Of a stretch of 64,000 nucleotides of DNA, positions 1-15,000 are shown piece after piece. The stretch spans positions 4,235,001 to 4,299,000 of the forward strand of contig NC_066332.1 in assembly GCF_022539315.1 (NCBI RefSeq), given 5' to 3'. Made by a program: the position numbers and the translations under genes. Source of the stretch: Serinus canaria (lineage: Eukaryota; Chordata; Aves; Passeriformes; Fringillidae). The stretch's first letter is position 1; the number at the start of each line of letters is the position of its first letter. The notes below the pieces were generated by a model, which saw only the letters and a program-made list of their open reading frames with translations, searched no databases and was not told the DNA's origin.

Positions 1-3000
1 CCCATAGGCTTGCAAGCTTCATTTAATCCTATTAATTTTTAATAGAAAATTAATATTAAGCCAGCATATTTCGAACATGGCGTTGCCTGTGCTCAGAAAG
101 ACCCTCAGCTCATGTTTGCTTTGGAGTGTTGGATCCTGCAGGAACAAGACCCTCCTGGAGCAATCTGGGGCTAGGAGCAGAGGGATGCTGTCATCTTCAG
201 CAGTTACAGTAGCAGTGCCATGTTCCACCTCAGTGATCATAGATGTTGGTTGGATTTCAAATCTCTCTCTCCAGAAGGGGTGTTGGGTGTGCCATGCATG
301 AATAAACTGAGAGGAACTGGGCATTTCCAGCTAAAAATGTGCAACAAATGTATTTGTGTCAATTATCACCGCGCTGACCCGACCACAGTCTGATGGAAAA
401 CGCCAGCAGTTGGATATCAATTTTACAGGGACTTCAGTAAATACTAATCTATGCAATTTAGGGGTGATGTTGTGCAGGAAAAAGCATATTTTTAATTGCC
501 ATTTTCAGCTTTGCTGCAGCTGATATTCTGCAGCCTCCAGAACAGTAAACTCGAAACAGGAAGGTCGACTCTTGGAGCTGATGGTATCTTTGTCCTTAAG
601 AGAGATTCTGGGAAAGTAAGCTGCATTCCTTAGCTCTTGCAACCCTTTTTAATTGTTTTTTCTCACAACCTTAGCCTGATCTTATCACCCAAGTAACTGT
701 TGCATCATATTTGCTTTATTGTCCCTGCTGGGATGCCAGATAATTGCTTTATACCTTTTAATGGAAAGTGTTTGGGAAGCCTGTTACCTCTGGGACATAG
801 ATGAGTGGTGCTGCAACTATTGCAACAGTTGCATTTATCGCATTTTTCTGAAGCTGGATGGGAATCCAGCAGGAGAAGGCTTGGATGGCTGGCACCTTCT
901 CTAGAATTGAGTAGCAGCCATAAAGTTACTTGGTGTTTTAAACCCCATCATAAAAATAAAGCTGCCAGTTCTGCTGTGCCTTGTGTTTGGGTATATCTTA
1001 TCTGCGGGAATATTCAGCCAGACTTTCCCTTATGAAGTAGTATTGTAGGGTATTAATTATTCATAGTCAGTTTAATTCTTCTTTCTTGCATATTTAATTG
1101 TAATAGCATGCTGTATGTCACAGTGATTTCCCAGAAGAACTGTACACCAAAGGCAAACCATTCAGGTATATAGTCTTAAATACGTCCGTGCTAATCTTTG
1201 TTGTTTAATTTTGGAGCAGAATGGGATATTATCAGATGTTTCTTCCAGGGAAACAATTATGCAAAATCATGATTTCACTTAATCTTTTCAGCTGAAATTT
1301 TCGAGCTGAAATAGCTGGTTTGATTTCCACTGATGACGTTTGCGTTGTCTTGCTTATTTTATGAGGAAAAAATGCTTAATGGGAGGGAGGACATGACTTT
1401 TGTTTTCTTCTCTGCAGCGGGGGAGCCTTTATCAAAGACTTAGGAAGTGTCAATCGATTCCTTGCAGAAGATGAAGGAAGGGAATAAGATTTCTATTGAG
1501 TTTTTTTCGGTGATCAGAATAGCAATGCCAAATGCTTGTGTGATTAAGATTTTTTTAAACTTTTTTTTTTTAACGACTGCAATGGGCTCTTAGTGCTTGA
1601 TGTGAGAAAATATTGGAGGCACAGGAACTGCAAATGCATTCACAATTTGATTTGCATTACCCTCCTTCCAGAGCTGTTTCTCGCTTGTAAGACACTTGGT
1701 AAAGCCGAATCCCTCGTGTTTGGAGAGCAGGATTGTTCTCAGAGATTTACCGTAGGAGTTTAAACTTCTGAAAAATCTGTTTACAATGTGTCTGAACTGG
1801 AGCATAGAGGACACAGTAGAGACTGTTATCTGTTTACTGCTCAGATAAGGAGGTGGAATAGATTGCTGGCCTGTTTCTGAACTCTGCTTAATGAATGGTT
1901 GCTAGGCAAATTGCATCTCAATCAGCTTAATCCTCAAGATGTCATTTACAGGTCTGCTCTTTGTGAGGGCCAGGACCATGCGCTTTCAAACTGAACAGGC
2001 CAGAAATTGCTAGCAAAGCAGCTTAGAATAGCTTGTTCAAAAATTCAGTGTACATGTGCTGCTGAGCTGCCCAATTTAAAGTGCCTGTTGTCGCAGGGCC
2101 GTCACTGCCTGGCCATGCGCGAGATGAGGCGTGCGGTGATAGACAGGAGGCAGCAGCATCCTTAGCACCGTTTCTGGATCAGCACAGCCCACACCACCAC
2201 GTTTTGGCACTGGATTAATGTGAAAGAAAAGCGTTTCTAAATGGGGACCGCACTGCTGACGTGATGAAAGGTATTTCTGCTTTGGCTGAGTTCGCTCGGA
2301 GCCGGGTGTGATGTTGGGGGTGCGTACGTGGGACACGGTCAACAGGTGGGAATGGGAGCTGGTGTCACCTGGCACGGGACAGGGAGCTGGGGCTGGCCTT
2401 GGTGAGAGAGCTGTAGTCAGGAGAGGACACAGGCTGGTTGTGTGAAAGCTCCACGCTGCCTCTGGAACGTTGGACTTTCTCCTGCGGCGTCAGGCGAGAG
2501 CCAATTAATCGCGTATGCTGGCATGTGGGATGCCCACATACATTAGGCTCATGGTTTAGTCCAAAGGAAAAAGTTTCCTAATATAGTTAAGCTTTAACAG
2601 TCCCTTTGTAAAGAAAGATAACAAGATACTGGTTTTATTGGTTTCCCATGACAGCGATTAATCTTGTTGCAGGCAGTGCATTGTTCTTTGCATGGCTACA
2701 CCTTCCTTTCCTTTGAAATACATCCTCTGAGTGCTGTGTGTCATGACACCGAGCACTCTAAAGGCAAACTGGAAAAGGCTGGACTTGTTGAATACAAAAG
2801 GCATTTTACAATTGTTCATGGTCACCTTGTTCTGATATGAAATGTCCTTCACATGACACGGTTATTAAAAATACAGGTGTGAGCATACTGAGTGAACTTC
2901 ACAGTGCTTGCATAGTTGGGATGCGTGCAGCTTTTGTTTTATTCAAAAATACTGGGTTGGGTTTTTTTTTTTTTTTAGGAAAAGATGGCATTAAAGCATT

Positions 3001-6000
3001 GAGAGACTCTCCAAATACAACATAAATAAAATATTCCACCTCAGTCACAGGCAAAATGACAGTGGTGCTTGCATCTTTACACTGTGGATGGGAAGAGGGC
3101 TGTCGAACAGAAGACTTTGTGATCAGAGAGTGCTTTTCATGCAAATGAAGATTTTATTACGTGCTGCTGAATCAGGGGCTTGTGTAGCGAGAACAGCACA
3201 GAAGTGATAAGATCACTTTGTCATAGCTTGAAATTTTGCCCAGCGTGTCTTTCAGATTGCTGAAACGAGCAAGAAACACTCTTATTAAGGGCGCAGCAGT
3301 AACTGATACAATGTTTGGGGGGTAGGGCTGTTGTTTCTTGGTAGGGTCTGTCTGCAGGGTTCTGCCACATGTCCACAGCCCGGATTGCAAAGCAAGGAGG
3401 AACTGCAACCTGTAGGTCACCCTGTGCGGCAGCAGAGTCCTAAAAGCTTCTGTTCCTGATGGGATCCCTGTTCTGCTGAGTGAATGGGTATGGAATCTCC
3501 TGTTCTGCAAGCCAGGAGCTGTTAGCATTGATCAGAGCAGAGCTGTCCATCCTTTTTGCCTGTGTTGACCATTCCCAGGTCGTTCAGGGGCTCTCTGCAC
3601 CTGCCATGGGGTCTGTATTTTGCTGCAGAAGGCACCCATCCAGAGCTGCCTCTGTTGGGTTTTCCTTTTGCATTTGTTAGCTAATATCATCTTCCCGATG
3701 TCCTTCCTTTCATGGTTAGAACCGGTTTGGTTTAATGAGGGCAGTTGTTGCCAACAGGGGAGTGGATATGTGTGGTGGAGCAGGCATCTCAATCTTCCCC
3801 TGCAGATGGGGAGCATTCAGCATCCTGACATGACCTTGGTGAAAGTTCTCTGGCGTGTTACTTTCCCTCTTTATTTATCTCCTTTCTGTGTAGCAGCTTT
3901 GCTTCCAGGGAAGTGTCTGAGCTATTGGAAATCTGTCCTCTCTTCTCTTCCCCTCTCCAGAGACATTGTCAGCGTAACACCCAAACTACTTAGATTGACG
4001 CCTGAATATTCTGCTTTTGCACAATCAGGAGGCATTCAGTGAAAGTAGCAAGAGGAGAAGAAGTTTAAGATTTAGGACTGACATTTTTAGACACTTTTCA
4101 ATCCATAATTTTGCACAGTCTTGATGAGGAAGGTCAGAGACTTCCTTCACATGGGATGCCCCTGTGTGCATGTGTTGAGCATCCAAGTGTACAGCATGGG
4201 GGAAAAACATTCTTAACAGCCATCAGATTGCAGTGTGGAGTTTTTTCATATTTCAGATTCTTATGTGAAGAGTCTAGGAGCAAAATCCAACCCTGCATGT
4301 TCCTGGAGAGTTTCAGAGCAGTAGGAAGGAACCTTTTGCCTGTTTTTCTCATGCAAATTATGGTAAGGATTATTCAGTGTTTAAAATCTGGTTTATACTG
4401 GCTTCTGAATTTCATTTAAAATAAACATCTGGAGAGCTTTTTGATCTCCTGTGCAAGACTGTTGTCTGCCTGCCTCGTTAAAATGACTTCTGCTTAATTT
4501 TTAGTGAAAGGCAAAGACCTAGATGGTTTCAGCCCAGAGGCAATCTAAATGCTTCCTCTTCTGCAGTTCGAAATTTCCATGAGCAGATACTTAAAATCTG
4601 TTCTCTTAGGGAATGTGGCAGCGATAGGTATCTGTTTTTTCCATGCTGCAATTTGGGATTTGCAGAGCTGCTACCTGTAGTGCCATTTGTACTTTTGCAG
4701 AGCCTCGTTCTCCTGGTGCCAAGCACATGCTGGAGCAGATGCTCTGTTCAAGAATTTCGGTCTTGTCCCTTTGCAGCTTGCAGTGCAAAGCCCTCCTTGG
4801 CAAGATTGCCACGGTGTGCTGCTGTCCCACAGTCAGAGCACTGGAACAGGGAGTCATCAGTGATTTATTCAAGTAGCTGTTACATTCAGGGTCTATTTTC
4901 TGTGATTTGACAGGAGCTCACTCCTCTGCTCTTCACTGGAGACTGGAAGCCTGTGCCCGTGGCGAGGGCTGGGTATGTGCTTCCAGTGGCTTTCTGGCTT
5001 TGAAACAGGTTCCTGTTGCTCTTTGCAGAGCCTGGAGCACTGATCTGTGCAGGCAGTGTCTGCAGAGCTGGAGTGACTTTACCTCTTTGTTTTTCCTCCA
5101 AATTCATATCTGTGTGAGATCAGCTGGTCCTGTATTGTGTGTGAAGTAGTTAAATGCTACCCTGCATCTATAAGATGTGATTTTTTTCCCCCCCTTCTTT
5201 CTAGTCTCTTTGATCAAATCAAATAAAAACACAGTGCTTTCATTTCTAGTTTTATAGTTTCAAAGACAATCTCTTGACGTGCTCGAGCAGTCTGGACCTG
5301 AGTCCCTTTTTTCCTTAGTCCAAAGGCTCGCTGTGTCTTGTGCCTTTCTCTGTATCAGCAGTTGCAATCTGCATTAGCTTTTATCTGCATCAAAAGACAA
5401 ATGGAAGAGAGCAGGACCCTGCAGGAATGGGAAACAGGCTTACATGTGCAATGGAAATATGTAATCCTTACGTTCAGTCTGCCACATGGAGTACAGACCA
5501 GTTCCTGTACTGGAAATCTCTAGCCTATACTCTCAGAAATGAGAGTTTAGATTTTAGGCTTTGAAGGCTGGTTAATCCCCTCCAGTGGTTAATACCAACA
5601 TAAAATATTCTGTGATGTCAAACTTTTCCTCCTAAATGCTTCTTTTCCCCCTCTTTTTCTTTCTTCTTTTTTTTTTTTTTTTTTGCATATGTCAACTATA
5701 CAAAGCAACGCTCAATTTGAGAAATTAGCATTCAAACACTCTGTAAGCACTTTATTTTTGTCTGCTTTGTGAGCAGCTGAACACATGTCCAGGCTGAAAT
5801 ACTCGGAGCTGCTGCTGCTGCTTCCCGGCGTGAGCGTGCCAGGCATAGGAGAATTTGGAACTTTGTCCTGAAGAGGTGCTCCCGATCCCCCATCCTGCAA
5901 AAGCACATCTGCACAAATCTCCTGCTCCACTGCATCCCAGGAGGAAAGGATCCCAGTTAAGCCAGACTGAATCATAGCCAGGGAGATGAGAGCTCTGGTG

Positions 6001-9000
6001 GCTGTCATCCCGATCAAAATCCCAGCGGTGTCTGATGGCATTCGGAATGGCGCGGTGCTCGTTCCTGTCTCAGAGTGGTGGTGCTCAAAGCAAAGTGTGT
6101 TACTTCTCTGCATTAAGGAGTCAGATTCAGCTGTTCAAAGCAAGTTGATAAATTGCTTTTCATTAAGTGTCTGAGCGCCAAGGGGTTCGGTGTGTGTTCC
6201 AAGGAAAAAATACATTAATTACAGCTTCTGTAGAGCGTTTATCAATCACGTAGTTATAAACACTACTAATGCAGTTAATTGGAGGTAGAAAAATTTACCT
6301 TTTTGAATTTGTTGACTGAAGCAATTCCGTGGCTGGAAAGACAAATTGGAAATTAAAACCTGGGGATACTTTTAGTGGGAACTGCACAGTGGAGGTCGGG
6401 GCTGTTGGAGATGGGTTACCAGGAGCTCACCTTTGTGCTCTGTCTGCTGTTCAGGGGCAGGCTGCAACAGCAGTGTTTGTTCTCTTCTCCTACAAAGCCA
6501 CGTTGTGTTTCCCATGCCAAGGGATCTCCCTGCTTGTGGTACAGTTTCAGCTCCTTCTGTGTCCTGCCTGTACAATTTATTTATTCCTCTGTGTATGTTG
6601 GTTTGGTTTTTTAAAAGGAAAAGGCAAGTGCAGAGGAAGAAAGATGCACAAAAGCAAACAAAAGCATCCTATAGTCTGTAAAACTTTCTGTGAAAAAAGA
6701 AACATTTCATGAATATAAACTTCAGGTAAAGGTGGTGTGTTGGCAGCTGCTGAAGGAGTCAGGTGAGATTCTGCTGAAATGTTTTATCAGGTCTTCAGAC
6801 AAAAACCTCTGGTGCTTGTGGTGTGCAGAGGCTTTGAAGGCACCTTGCACGTTCATGTTGCTTTCCCTGTGGCTGTTTTGAACTGCCAGCTGTGCAAGTG
6901 GCTGTTTTTCATGCTTCTCAGGAAAGCAGTGAGAATAGCAGAGACTTTTTACAGTAGCTCACCACTAATTTATTTCTTGTCCTTTCTTCTATGGAGTTGT
7001 TACGAGGTGGCCTTTGAGTTTCCTGAGAGATTGATAAGAGCATTAGGTCTGTGTCAGGACAAGCTAGCAGGACACCAGCACCTTGTTGTGAAGGTTGACA
7101 GGAAAACACCACCCCAAGTGTCTGGTCCAGCTCTTTGGTATTCACCTGATGGCTTCTATTTTCTGCTGGTGGGTGTTTTGTACATGTGTTGCAGCTTCTG
7201 TTTGAGGTTCTTAAAATGCTTTTCATCTTTGCAGCTGGCTGCACGGTATCTCCAACTACAGAAGGAGGTCTTATCTTGCCCTTACAAATGATAAGATGTG
7301 TATCCAAGAACTGATGTGTTTGTGGTCCAGCAGGAAGCTCTGTCACTGTGCATAATCAGACTGAGATCTCCAGTTTTAGATCTTAAAAACGTATTTTTCA
7401 CTGCTGGCTTTGTAAATGGGCTGTTAAAATTTCACCACATGTGGGACCATAATTCAGTGTCCAGAGAGAGAAATACTAAACCAGGCTGTCAGTGTGATTG
7501 CACAGGTCAGAGTGGTTCACATGCATGACCAATGCTAACCAAAATCCATCCTCCCTGTGAGCCCATGTTCGCACACCACCAGCACACCTGGTCCAAAAGT
7601 GAGTCATTTCCTATTTTTATTCCTTTATGTACATGTTCAGTTTTCCTTTTGTTATGAAGTATAATGCATTCTGCCTCATCTTATTTGCAAATATTTCTCA
7701 TTTTCAAGTGGATCTATTTTTAAAACAGGACTCAAAACATATTTTTCAATAGCTAACAAATGTCTGCTCTGTTGTTTGTCTGTTGAATAGAGGTAAAATT
7801 TGTTCAAAGTTATCTCTAATTTTTTTTTTTAAATAATCAGCTTGGAATAAACAGGGAAAGATAGCTGCTTTCCTACCCAGGAACTGTCGTAATCTGTAAC
7901 TTCTAACAATATTTTAGAAGGAAAAACTGTCTTCCTTCTGTCATGTGCAGCCACAAGGATTTCTGTAAGTCAAGATTAAGTCTTTAATTCAGGGCTTTTA
8001 CAGAGTAAGTGTGGAGTGAGAAGAGATAATAAAACTGGTGATCTTTGTGAAGCAGCCACAGGAGAGGGAACTGTTTCATGTTTCCTTTCCCCTTTGCATA
8101 GGCAGCTGTTTGCTGTACCTAAAAAAAACTTCCTTTTCAGGTCTGGGAAAGCAAGACAGCCAAGAGGGAGGAATTCTGCCCAAGAGTGGCATGAGGAAGC
8201 TCACATTTCTTGCGTGTCCTGTGTGGTGAAGGAAAGCCCAGAATTATAGCCTTGTGCTTCTCCCCCACATGGAACACATAGGAAAGCAGCACATAACCTT
8301 GTTCCTGCTGAGGATGTTGAGGTTATAACTGCAGCCTGTCCCCTATGGGAAAGGGGTCAGTGTGTATTTTGGTTTCTTATCACTTGAAGGCAGAAGGAAG
8401 TTGCATAAAGGATGGGGAATGTCTGTTGGTGGGAATGCATGGTACCTCCACTGGGGTATGTGTGAGCAGCATCCTGTAGTTTGGTAAAGGCTGTTCTGGG
8501 TTTCCTTTGGATGGAAGTCATCTCAACTAACCTTAATTTTCCCTCATGTTCACATGAGAACAGGCAGGCTCATGTCTGTAAGTCTTGTTCTGTATTTCAG
8601 AGCTGCTGTGATGTTGGAGATGCTGCTCAAGCATGTAGGAAGAAGTTGGGTTTAGTTTGCCCCGAGGGTAATGGGTGCTTTGGAGGATGGAATGTTTGTT
8701 TGTGCCTGACAGTATCTTGTTGAGGAAAATGAGATCTTTTGTGAATGTTACTGCAGTGGGTAGGGAGTCTGTTTTGCATTTTGAAAATAAAAATGTAAGC
8801 CTGATATCCAGGGCAAATTATTTTGGTGACAGTGCTGGCCTGTGCTCTTAGCTGCTGTGGTTCAACTGTAGCATCCTTTGCTCCCTCCCCAAATGGCCAT
8901 GGAGCCATATACACCCATCAGATACATACCAGCCTGTGTCTTCATCCCCATTTCCCACCAGTACAGCATGAAAAAATTGAAGTTGGAAGTTACCATATAA

Positions 9001-12000
9001 AAGGAGAAAGTTAATTAAAGGTCAGAGTGCTTTAGTGTAGTGAAAATTGAGAGGAGGCAGATACAAAGTTATTCAAATTGCTTTTGACTTCAGGCAGGTC
9101 GATTTTCCTATTTCTTGCATATGTTCCCATGGTAAAAGTAGTATCTCATCTGTCTCACAACTGACCACTAGTAGTTGTGTTTCAAGCCCAGCCAGAAATC
9201 CTCATTTGAAGCTTTGGCCAGGCCCTACAATTGTCCTGACTTGTCTTTTCTACATCTCTCCTCCACCTTAGGAGTGGCACAACACCTGGCAAGACCTACT
9301 TTACTCCTCTGTTGTCTGTCAGCTCCTGCCACGTTGCAGAATACAGAGTTAAATCTAAAAATACTCTTAAAAAGAGGTGAGGGCTTTGAGCAAAGTAAAG
9401 TAAGCCACTGATTTGGGTCATGAAAGGGAATTGATGTCACTGGTTCTTCGTTGCAGCTTTCTTGATCTGTTCTGAGCTGTGAAGATGGAGAGGAGCAGGG
9501 GTGAGCAAGTGGTGCTCAGGACAGGGAAAGGTGATCTGTGTCCATTTGTCCTCAGGAGACTGCCCAGACTCTGACCTTGTAAGCCTGATGTGAGAAGTCA
9601 AGGTGGTGTTAAATACTTTGCAGTTTCATTTGTCTTCACAGTCTTCAGTGGTAGAAAACTGTCACCCACTGCTGTCCTTTAAACATGCAGTGACCATGGC
9701 ATCAGGTGATTAAATGCTTCCTCCAAAATTATGTAAGGAACCTGTGGTGAGCCAGATACCTCCCTGCATCTCTCCTGTCATAGACTAGTCCATCATCAGG
9801 AGACCACTGCTCTAACATAAATATGGCCAAAAAACCTGGAGCCAACTGTAAAAGGAGTAGTGTGCAATTTTTGCCTGTGTCAGAGTGTTTATGTGGCTTC
9901 AGTAATGTTTGTTAAGTGCTTTGATATGCTTTGGTGAAGGACAGTGTGTTAATAATTAAAATTGTAAAGAAGTTCTGGAGTAGCATGGGGTTTGACAACC
10001 GCTTTCTGGTCTGTTAGTTAACAAAAATGCAAAATATAAATGGACGAATCAGCAGGAATTGAGTTGAACGCTCCCTTCCCCCAGCCACCTGCATGGGCTG
10101 AGCACAGAAAGCAGCTAATTGTCTGCTCTGCTGCAGAGATGAAAGAAGCTGGTCCTGCAACAGGAAAGGCTATTGAACTGCATGAAGGTGGTAAATTATC
10201 AGCACTGAAAACCTTTTGAGTCGGTATCTTTACGTGCTCAAAAAGTACATTATTTGTACTGGTATTGACAGCGTTCAGGGGCTGATAAAAACAGCGTCTG
10301 GTGACGTGAATCTTGTGTTTCAGTGCCTGTAATTAAGAGGTCTATAAAACTGAAACTTGTTTTTTGAAACTCTGCACCATCGCCCTGTTTGGGTGTAGTT
10401 GAAGGGTGTGTTTGGTGAGGACAGGCCCTCATAATGGTTTTATCTTGGCCCAGCTAACGAGCTGTTTGCAGAACTGCTCTGATTTGCAGTGGGCAGACTG
10501 TAAAGCAGCCTCGTGTTTGTCCATTTTCCTGCTAGCAGTTCCATTTGCAGAGTGCAGGCAGGAGCAGGCTTCTTGCCAGCAACAGCTTCATTCAGATTAG
10601 GGCTTTAGTTCAATTATGTCCAATTAACTTTTATTGCAGATAGCAGTGATAATTACTTGCAAGTCAATTTTTTGGCTGTGGTTATCCCAAGGCTAAAGTC
10701 TGAGCTTGATGGATTTTAATAACTGAGGTGACGTATAGCTTTTCCTCTTTTTTTCCTTCTTCAGGCCTCAATTAGATGAAAGGTCAGAAGCTATGTAAAA
10801 ATCCATCTTACAATTAAAGCCAACTGTTCTACTCCTTGGCAGATGCATAGTACTGTGTTTTAAAATAATCTCTTGGGACAGACCTAAAAAAAGGCTTTTT
10901 AAACTCAAAGATCATAACCTTGAGCTGGCTGCTGCTTTATCCGAGGAGTGAATTTGATGGAGCTGATGTCACACGTGGCAATACCTGAAGCTGAGAGCTG
11001 CCTCCCTGGCTTTTTTTAGTGCACTGCATCCTGTTCCAAATTGCTCACCTAGAAGCCTTCAGTAGTAGCCCTTGGGCATGAGGAGTGTGATATGAGCAAT
11101 ATTCCATTTAAGTGCTGTTATCCCAAAGCTGCTTCTTTTTCTTCCTTTTTGGGTGTTGCCATCCCAGCTCAGAGAGAGGAGCAGAGCTGTGCTATGGCAG
11201 CATTTAAATTCTCCCTGCCTTCCCCACCAAACTAATTTTGTTGCCTGAGTAACATTATAAATGGAGGTCAGCCTGAAAGGTGATGTGGTTTACAAGCAAA
11301 ATCATAGTTAATTAAATGGCAAGAAGCAAAATTGATTTTGATAGAAACTGTTGCAAGGGTTCCACAAAAGGTCCACCTGAATGCAGAAAGCCAAAGGTCC
11401 TGTGCTGGCAGGTGCTGACAGTGCACTCCCCATGCTACAAAAGGCGACTTTCTATTGTTCAGTTTCCTAGTTATTTATCCCCAAGTCCACTCCATGCTAG
11501 TGTGATTTATTGCCATTTCAGAGGGCAACTTCTCTGCCCACTGTTTCGCAGTTTTCCATTTATAAAGCATTAAGAGGATGTGATACCAGCCAGTGATGAA
11601 TACAGTGCTAGTTTGGTAATTTTCTTCCAGGAAACTCTAAGATTTATCTCTGGCTCTTCAGCAGTCCTGGGAAAGGGCCATTCTGGTAAGTGCCCAAGAA
11701 TAAAGGGCAGTTTTAGAGCTGGAAAAAGGCAGGAAGCCTGCAGGATGGGTCTAGACACTGTCAAGCAAAGCAGGGCTGCCTGGAAGGAGTTTTATTGAAT
11801 GCTGAGGATGGCAGGAGGGTTCAATGTCTGCCGTTGACATGAACAAGTCTTTGAAACCCCTACACTTTAGGTTACTTTGGGAGAGGAAAAAGGAATTATT
11901 CTCCTTGGTGTTGAGCAGCCTGCCGGGGGGTAAATGAGACACTGAGTTTCCCTCGGAGCATGAAAATTGGCCAGGATTCAATTACGTTTCCTGGCAAGCT

Positions 12001-15000
12001 CTTGCAGACATTTGTACCAAAGAAACTTCCCAGCCCGGGTTAGTTTTTGTTGTTGCCTGCAGCACTGATGTGCTCTGAACTTGGCATGTGCTGCCTGCGC
12101 TCGGGGGCTGCCGTAAATCCGCCCGTGGCTCTGGAACTTCAGGGTGGGGATGGAACTTCATGGAGCTGCCTTGTGACTGAAGAGCAGAGCAGGAGCAAAG
12201 CAGAGCAGCCACAAGGCTTTAACAACCCTCACCCAGAGGCTCTCGGGACCCCAGGGTGCTGGAAACTTGGAATAGTTTGGAGATTTTTCTTTTGTGTGTG
12301 GGTGGATGCTCTCGCTTCCTCCTGGCCTCGGGGCTTTGTCAACAAGCCCACAGTTCATCGTGGAATTTCAAACATGTGTGTTTACTTTCAGGAACCTAAC
12401 TTTAGACTTTACCAGCTCGCTTTCCTCTAAACCAGCTCGGTTTCCCATGTTTCAGTGGCCAGGGGTGGTTTGTGGGGAGTTGTTTCCTTGTGTTCTCATC
12501 CTGTAAAGCCTCTCAAGAGCTTCAGAGGCTAGTGTATCTGAAAACTTGGCAATAACTGTATCTGTGGTCCATTTATGTGATGACAAAACTGTGTTAGAAA
12601 TTTCCTAGTAGTTGCTTTACATCTAGATTTTACTCTAGGTTGTAAAAGTACCGCCTGGTCTGAGAAGCACAGAGGCAATAAATACTAAATGTTGACTATA
12701 ATTCAGAAAATGATAAATTTTTAAGTCAAGAAAGGCGATATTGTGGTAAGTTCTACTGGAACTGATTCCTAGCTCTGCAGGGGTGTCCCTGGACAGTGGG
12801 TTCTTCCATCCTGGTGAGCCTTGTGGTGACAGGGGACACTGTGCTGCCTGAACCAAAAAACATTCTGATGTGCAAGACTGAAGGTAATAGTCATTGTGAA
12901 GATGTGCCAGTTACCCCCAAATCCCAAGCACTGCAAATCCCTCTTAAGCTTAACATGCTTTGATTTAATTATTAATAAATCTTAGGAGAAAAAAAATCTG
13001 TTCACATGTCTAAACCTGCTATTTTGTGGAGCATCCTGCAGTATGTGTGCTGTTAAGATTATATCCCGCAGCCAGATTAGATTAAAATCACTTCAAAGAG
13101 GGGTATTTATTTATTTATTCCAATCTAATGATTGTTTTCCTCTAGAGATATGCTTTATCTTTTTTTATATATGTATTTTCAAGACAGAGCTCGTTGTGCT
13201 GCATTCGCCAGTGTACAGAATCTGTTTAAAATGCAGTTTAAAACCTGAAGTTTTCATGGTTCACAGCCCTCCATGGCTGGGTGCCACAGCCTACTGGTGA
13301 GATCACTCTCCAGTTTGCAGCTGACTGTTTAGATGACAGTGTGACTGACCCTGGTACAGTGCAAAACCCTCTCCATTCCAGTTCCCCCAGTAGCACAGCA
13401 TTCATTCTTGGAGGGGCTGGAGCTTTGCAGGTGCTGGTGCCCACACAAGTCGCCACCATGGAGCCAGATCTGCAAGTGAGAAGTCCTGATGTGCCAAGTT
13501 CAGTTCATCTCCAGCCCTGGACTAATTAGAAGGAATAAACCCAAGCAGGAGGGGCTGATGGGCCCAGCTGCCAATCCTGAGACAGCCAGTAGTGCTCACC
13601 TCAATCCCAAACACAGCCCATGCCAGGGATTTCAGTTCAGTTCAGCTGGTGGTGAGCTGGAGTTGTCCATGCCAGCTCATGCTGGGGAAGAGTCGAGTCA
13701 GAAAGTAATAGTCAGGTGCTGAGTATCTCAAAGGGAATAAATGTTGGCTAATTTCTAACTAGAAAAAATAAATGGGGTGCTTGTCAAGATTTTTCAAATG
13801 CGTTTGTTTTCTTAAATCTTGAGATCTTGACTATGAAAACTGGTATTGATTTCACAGAGAAGAAAAACCGAAGCAGGATTTTAATTATAATAAATTCAGT
13901 GATGGAGTTATGGTTAGCACTTCTGTACAAGTCTGAATTTCTTTTTCTTGTGCTCAGCAGTGACCTAGATGTCACCAATTTGTTTACTGCAAATCAAGCT
14001 GAAAGAGCGATTTTAGGCTTCCACTTCAAATTATTTCTAGTAAGTCCAGGATTTCCTTGAAAATTATTATTGCCACCCCAGTCTTTTATGAACCTTTGGC
14101 ATTACCTAAAACGATTATCTGCCTGCAGGAGCAACTCGCCTTTATAGCTCTCTCTAAAACATTGCTCTCCATACTGGAGCTAAAGCTTCTGTAAATACGT
14201 GTTTTGACCTTCAAGGAAGCACTGCTGTCATGTAGCAGGAGCCTGGCTATTCCGAGGTGAATGCTGTGACCACTCCTAATCACTTGTTCTCTCTCCTAAT
14301 GTGCCATTATCCTGTTTATTGCTGTGTGCACCTCGCTGGGGCACTTGAGCAAGAGGCTTTCTGAGAGCATCACAGTTCAGGCTCTAATGAGCATTAATGA
14401 TGGAGCAGGTGAGCAAACCCTCCCCTCATCTTGCTGCCAGAAATGCTGCTCCCTCAGTCAGAGCACGGCTGGGCTCTTTCAGGGCTGCACACAAACTTGC
14501 CATCAATTAAATAATGTTTTAGACACCGACCTCCTTTGGGCCTGCAGGGATAGGAAGTGAATCCTTGGTTGGTGTCAGACGTTATTGGAGTAAAAGGTGG
14601 ATGCTCAGATGAATATGGGAATAGTGTGATCTGTTTTTCTGTCTGCAGTGAAGGCTCTTAATTTTGTTTGTCTGCTTTTCACTGAGAAATAGGTCTTGTT
14701 TGTGCCAGCCTTCTGAAGTTGATGAAATGAGGAAAAAAGGAAAATACAATTATTATTTTTTTCTTGCTGACTCTGGGTGTTTCTGTTGCTTACTCAGGTA
14801 AAGCTCTGACAACTCACAGTGGTTTTGTCTTCTGATTAAAAGGAGCTAGATTTTTGTTTTGTCTTTTGGTCTTGCTGGGCATGATTTGGGACGAGGAACT
14901 GCTGCCCACAGGCTGTTTGCAAAGTTTCACTGAATGTTGTGTACCCTCAGTCAGGACTGAATCTCATCTGTAAAGGCTAAGCAACTTTTCAGTTCCTCAG

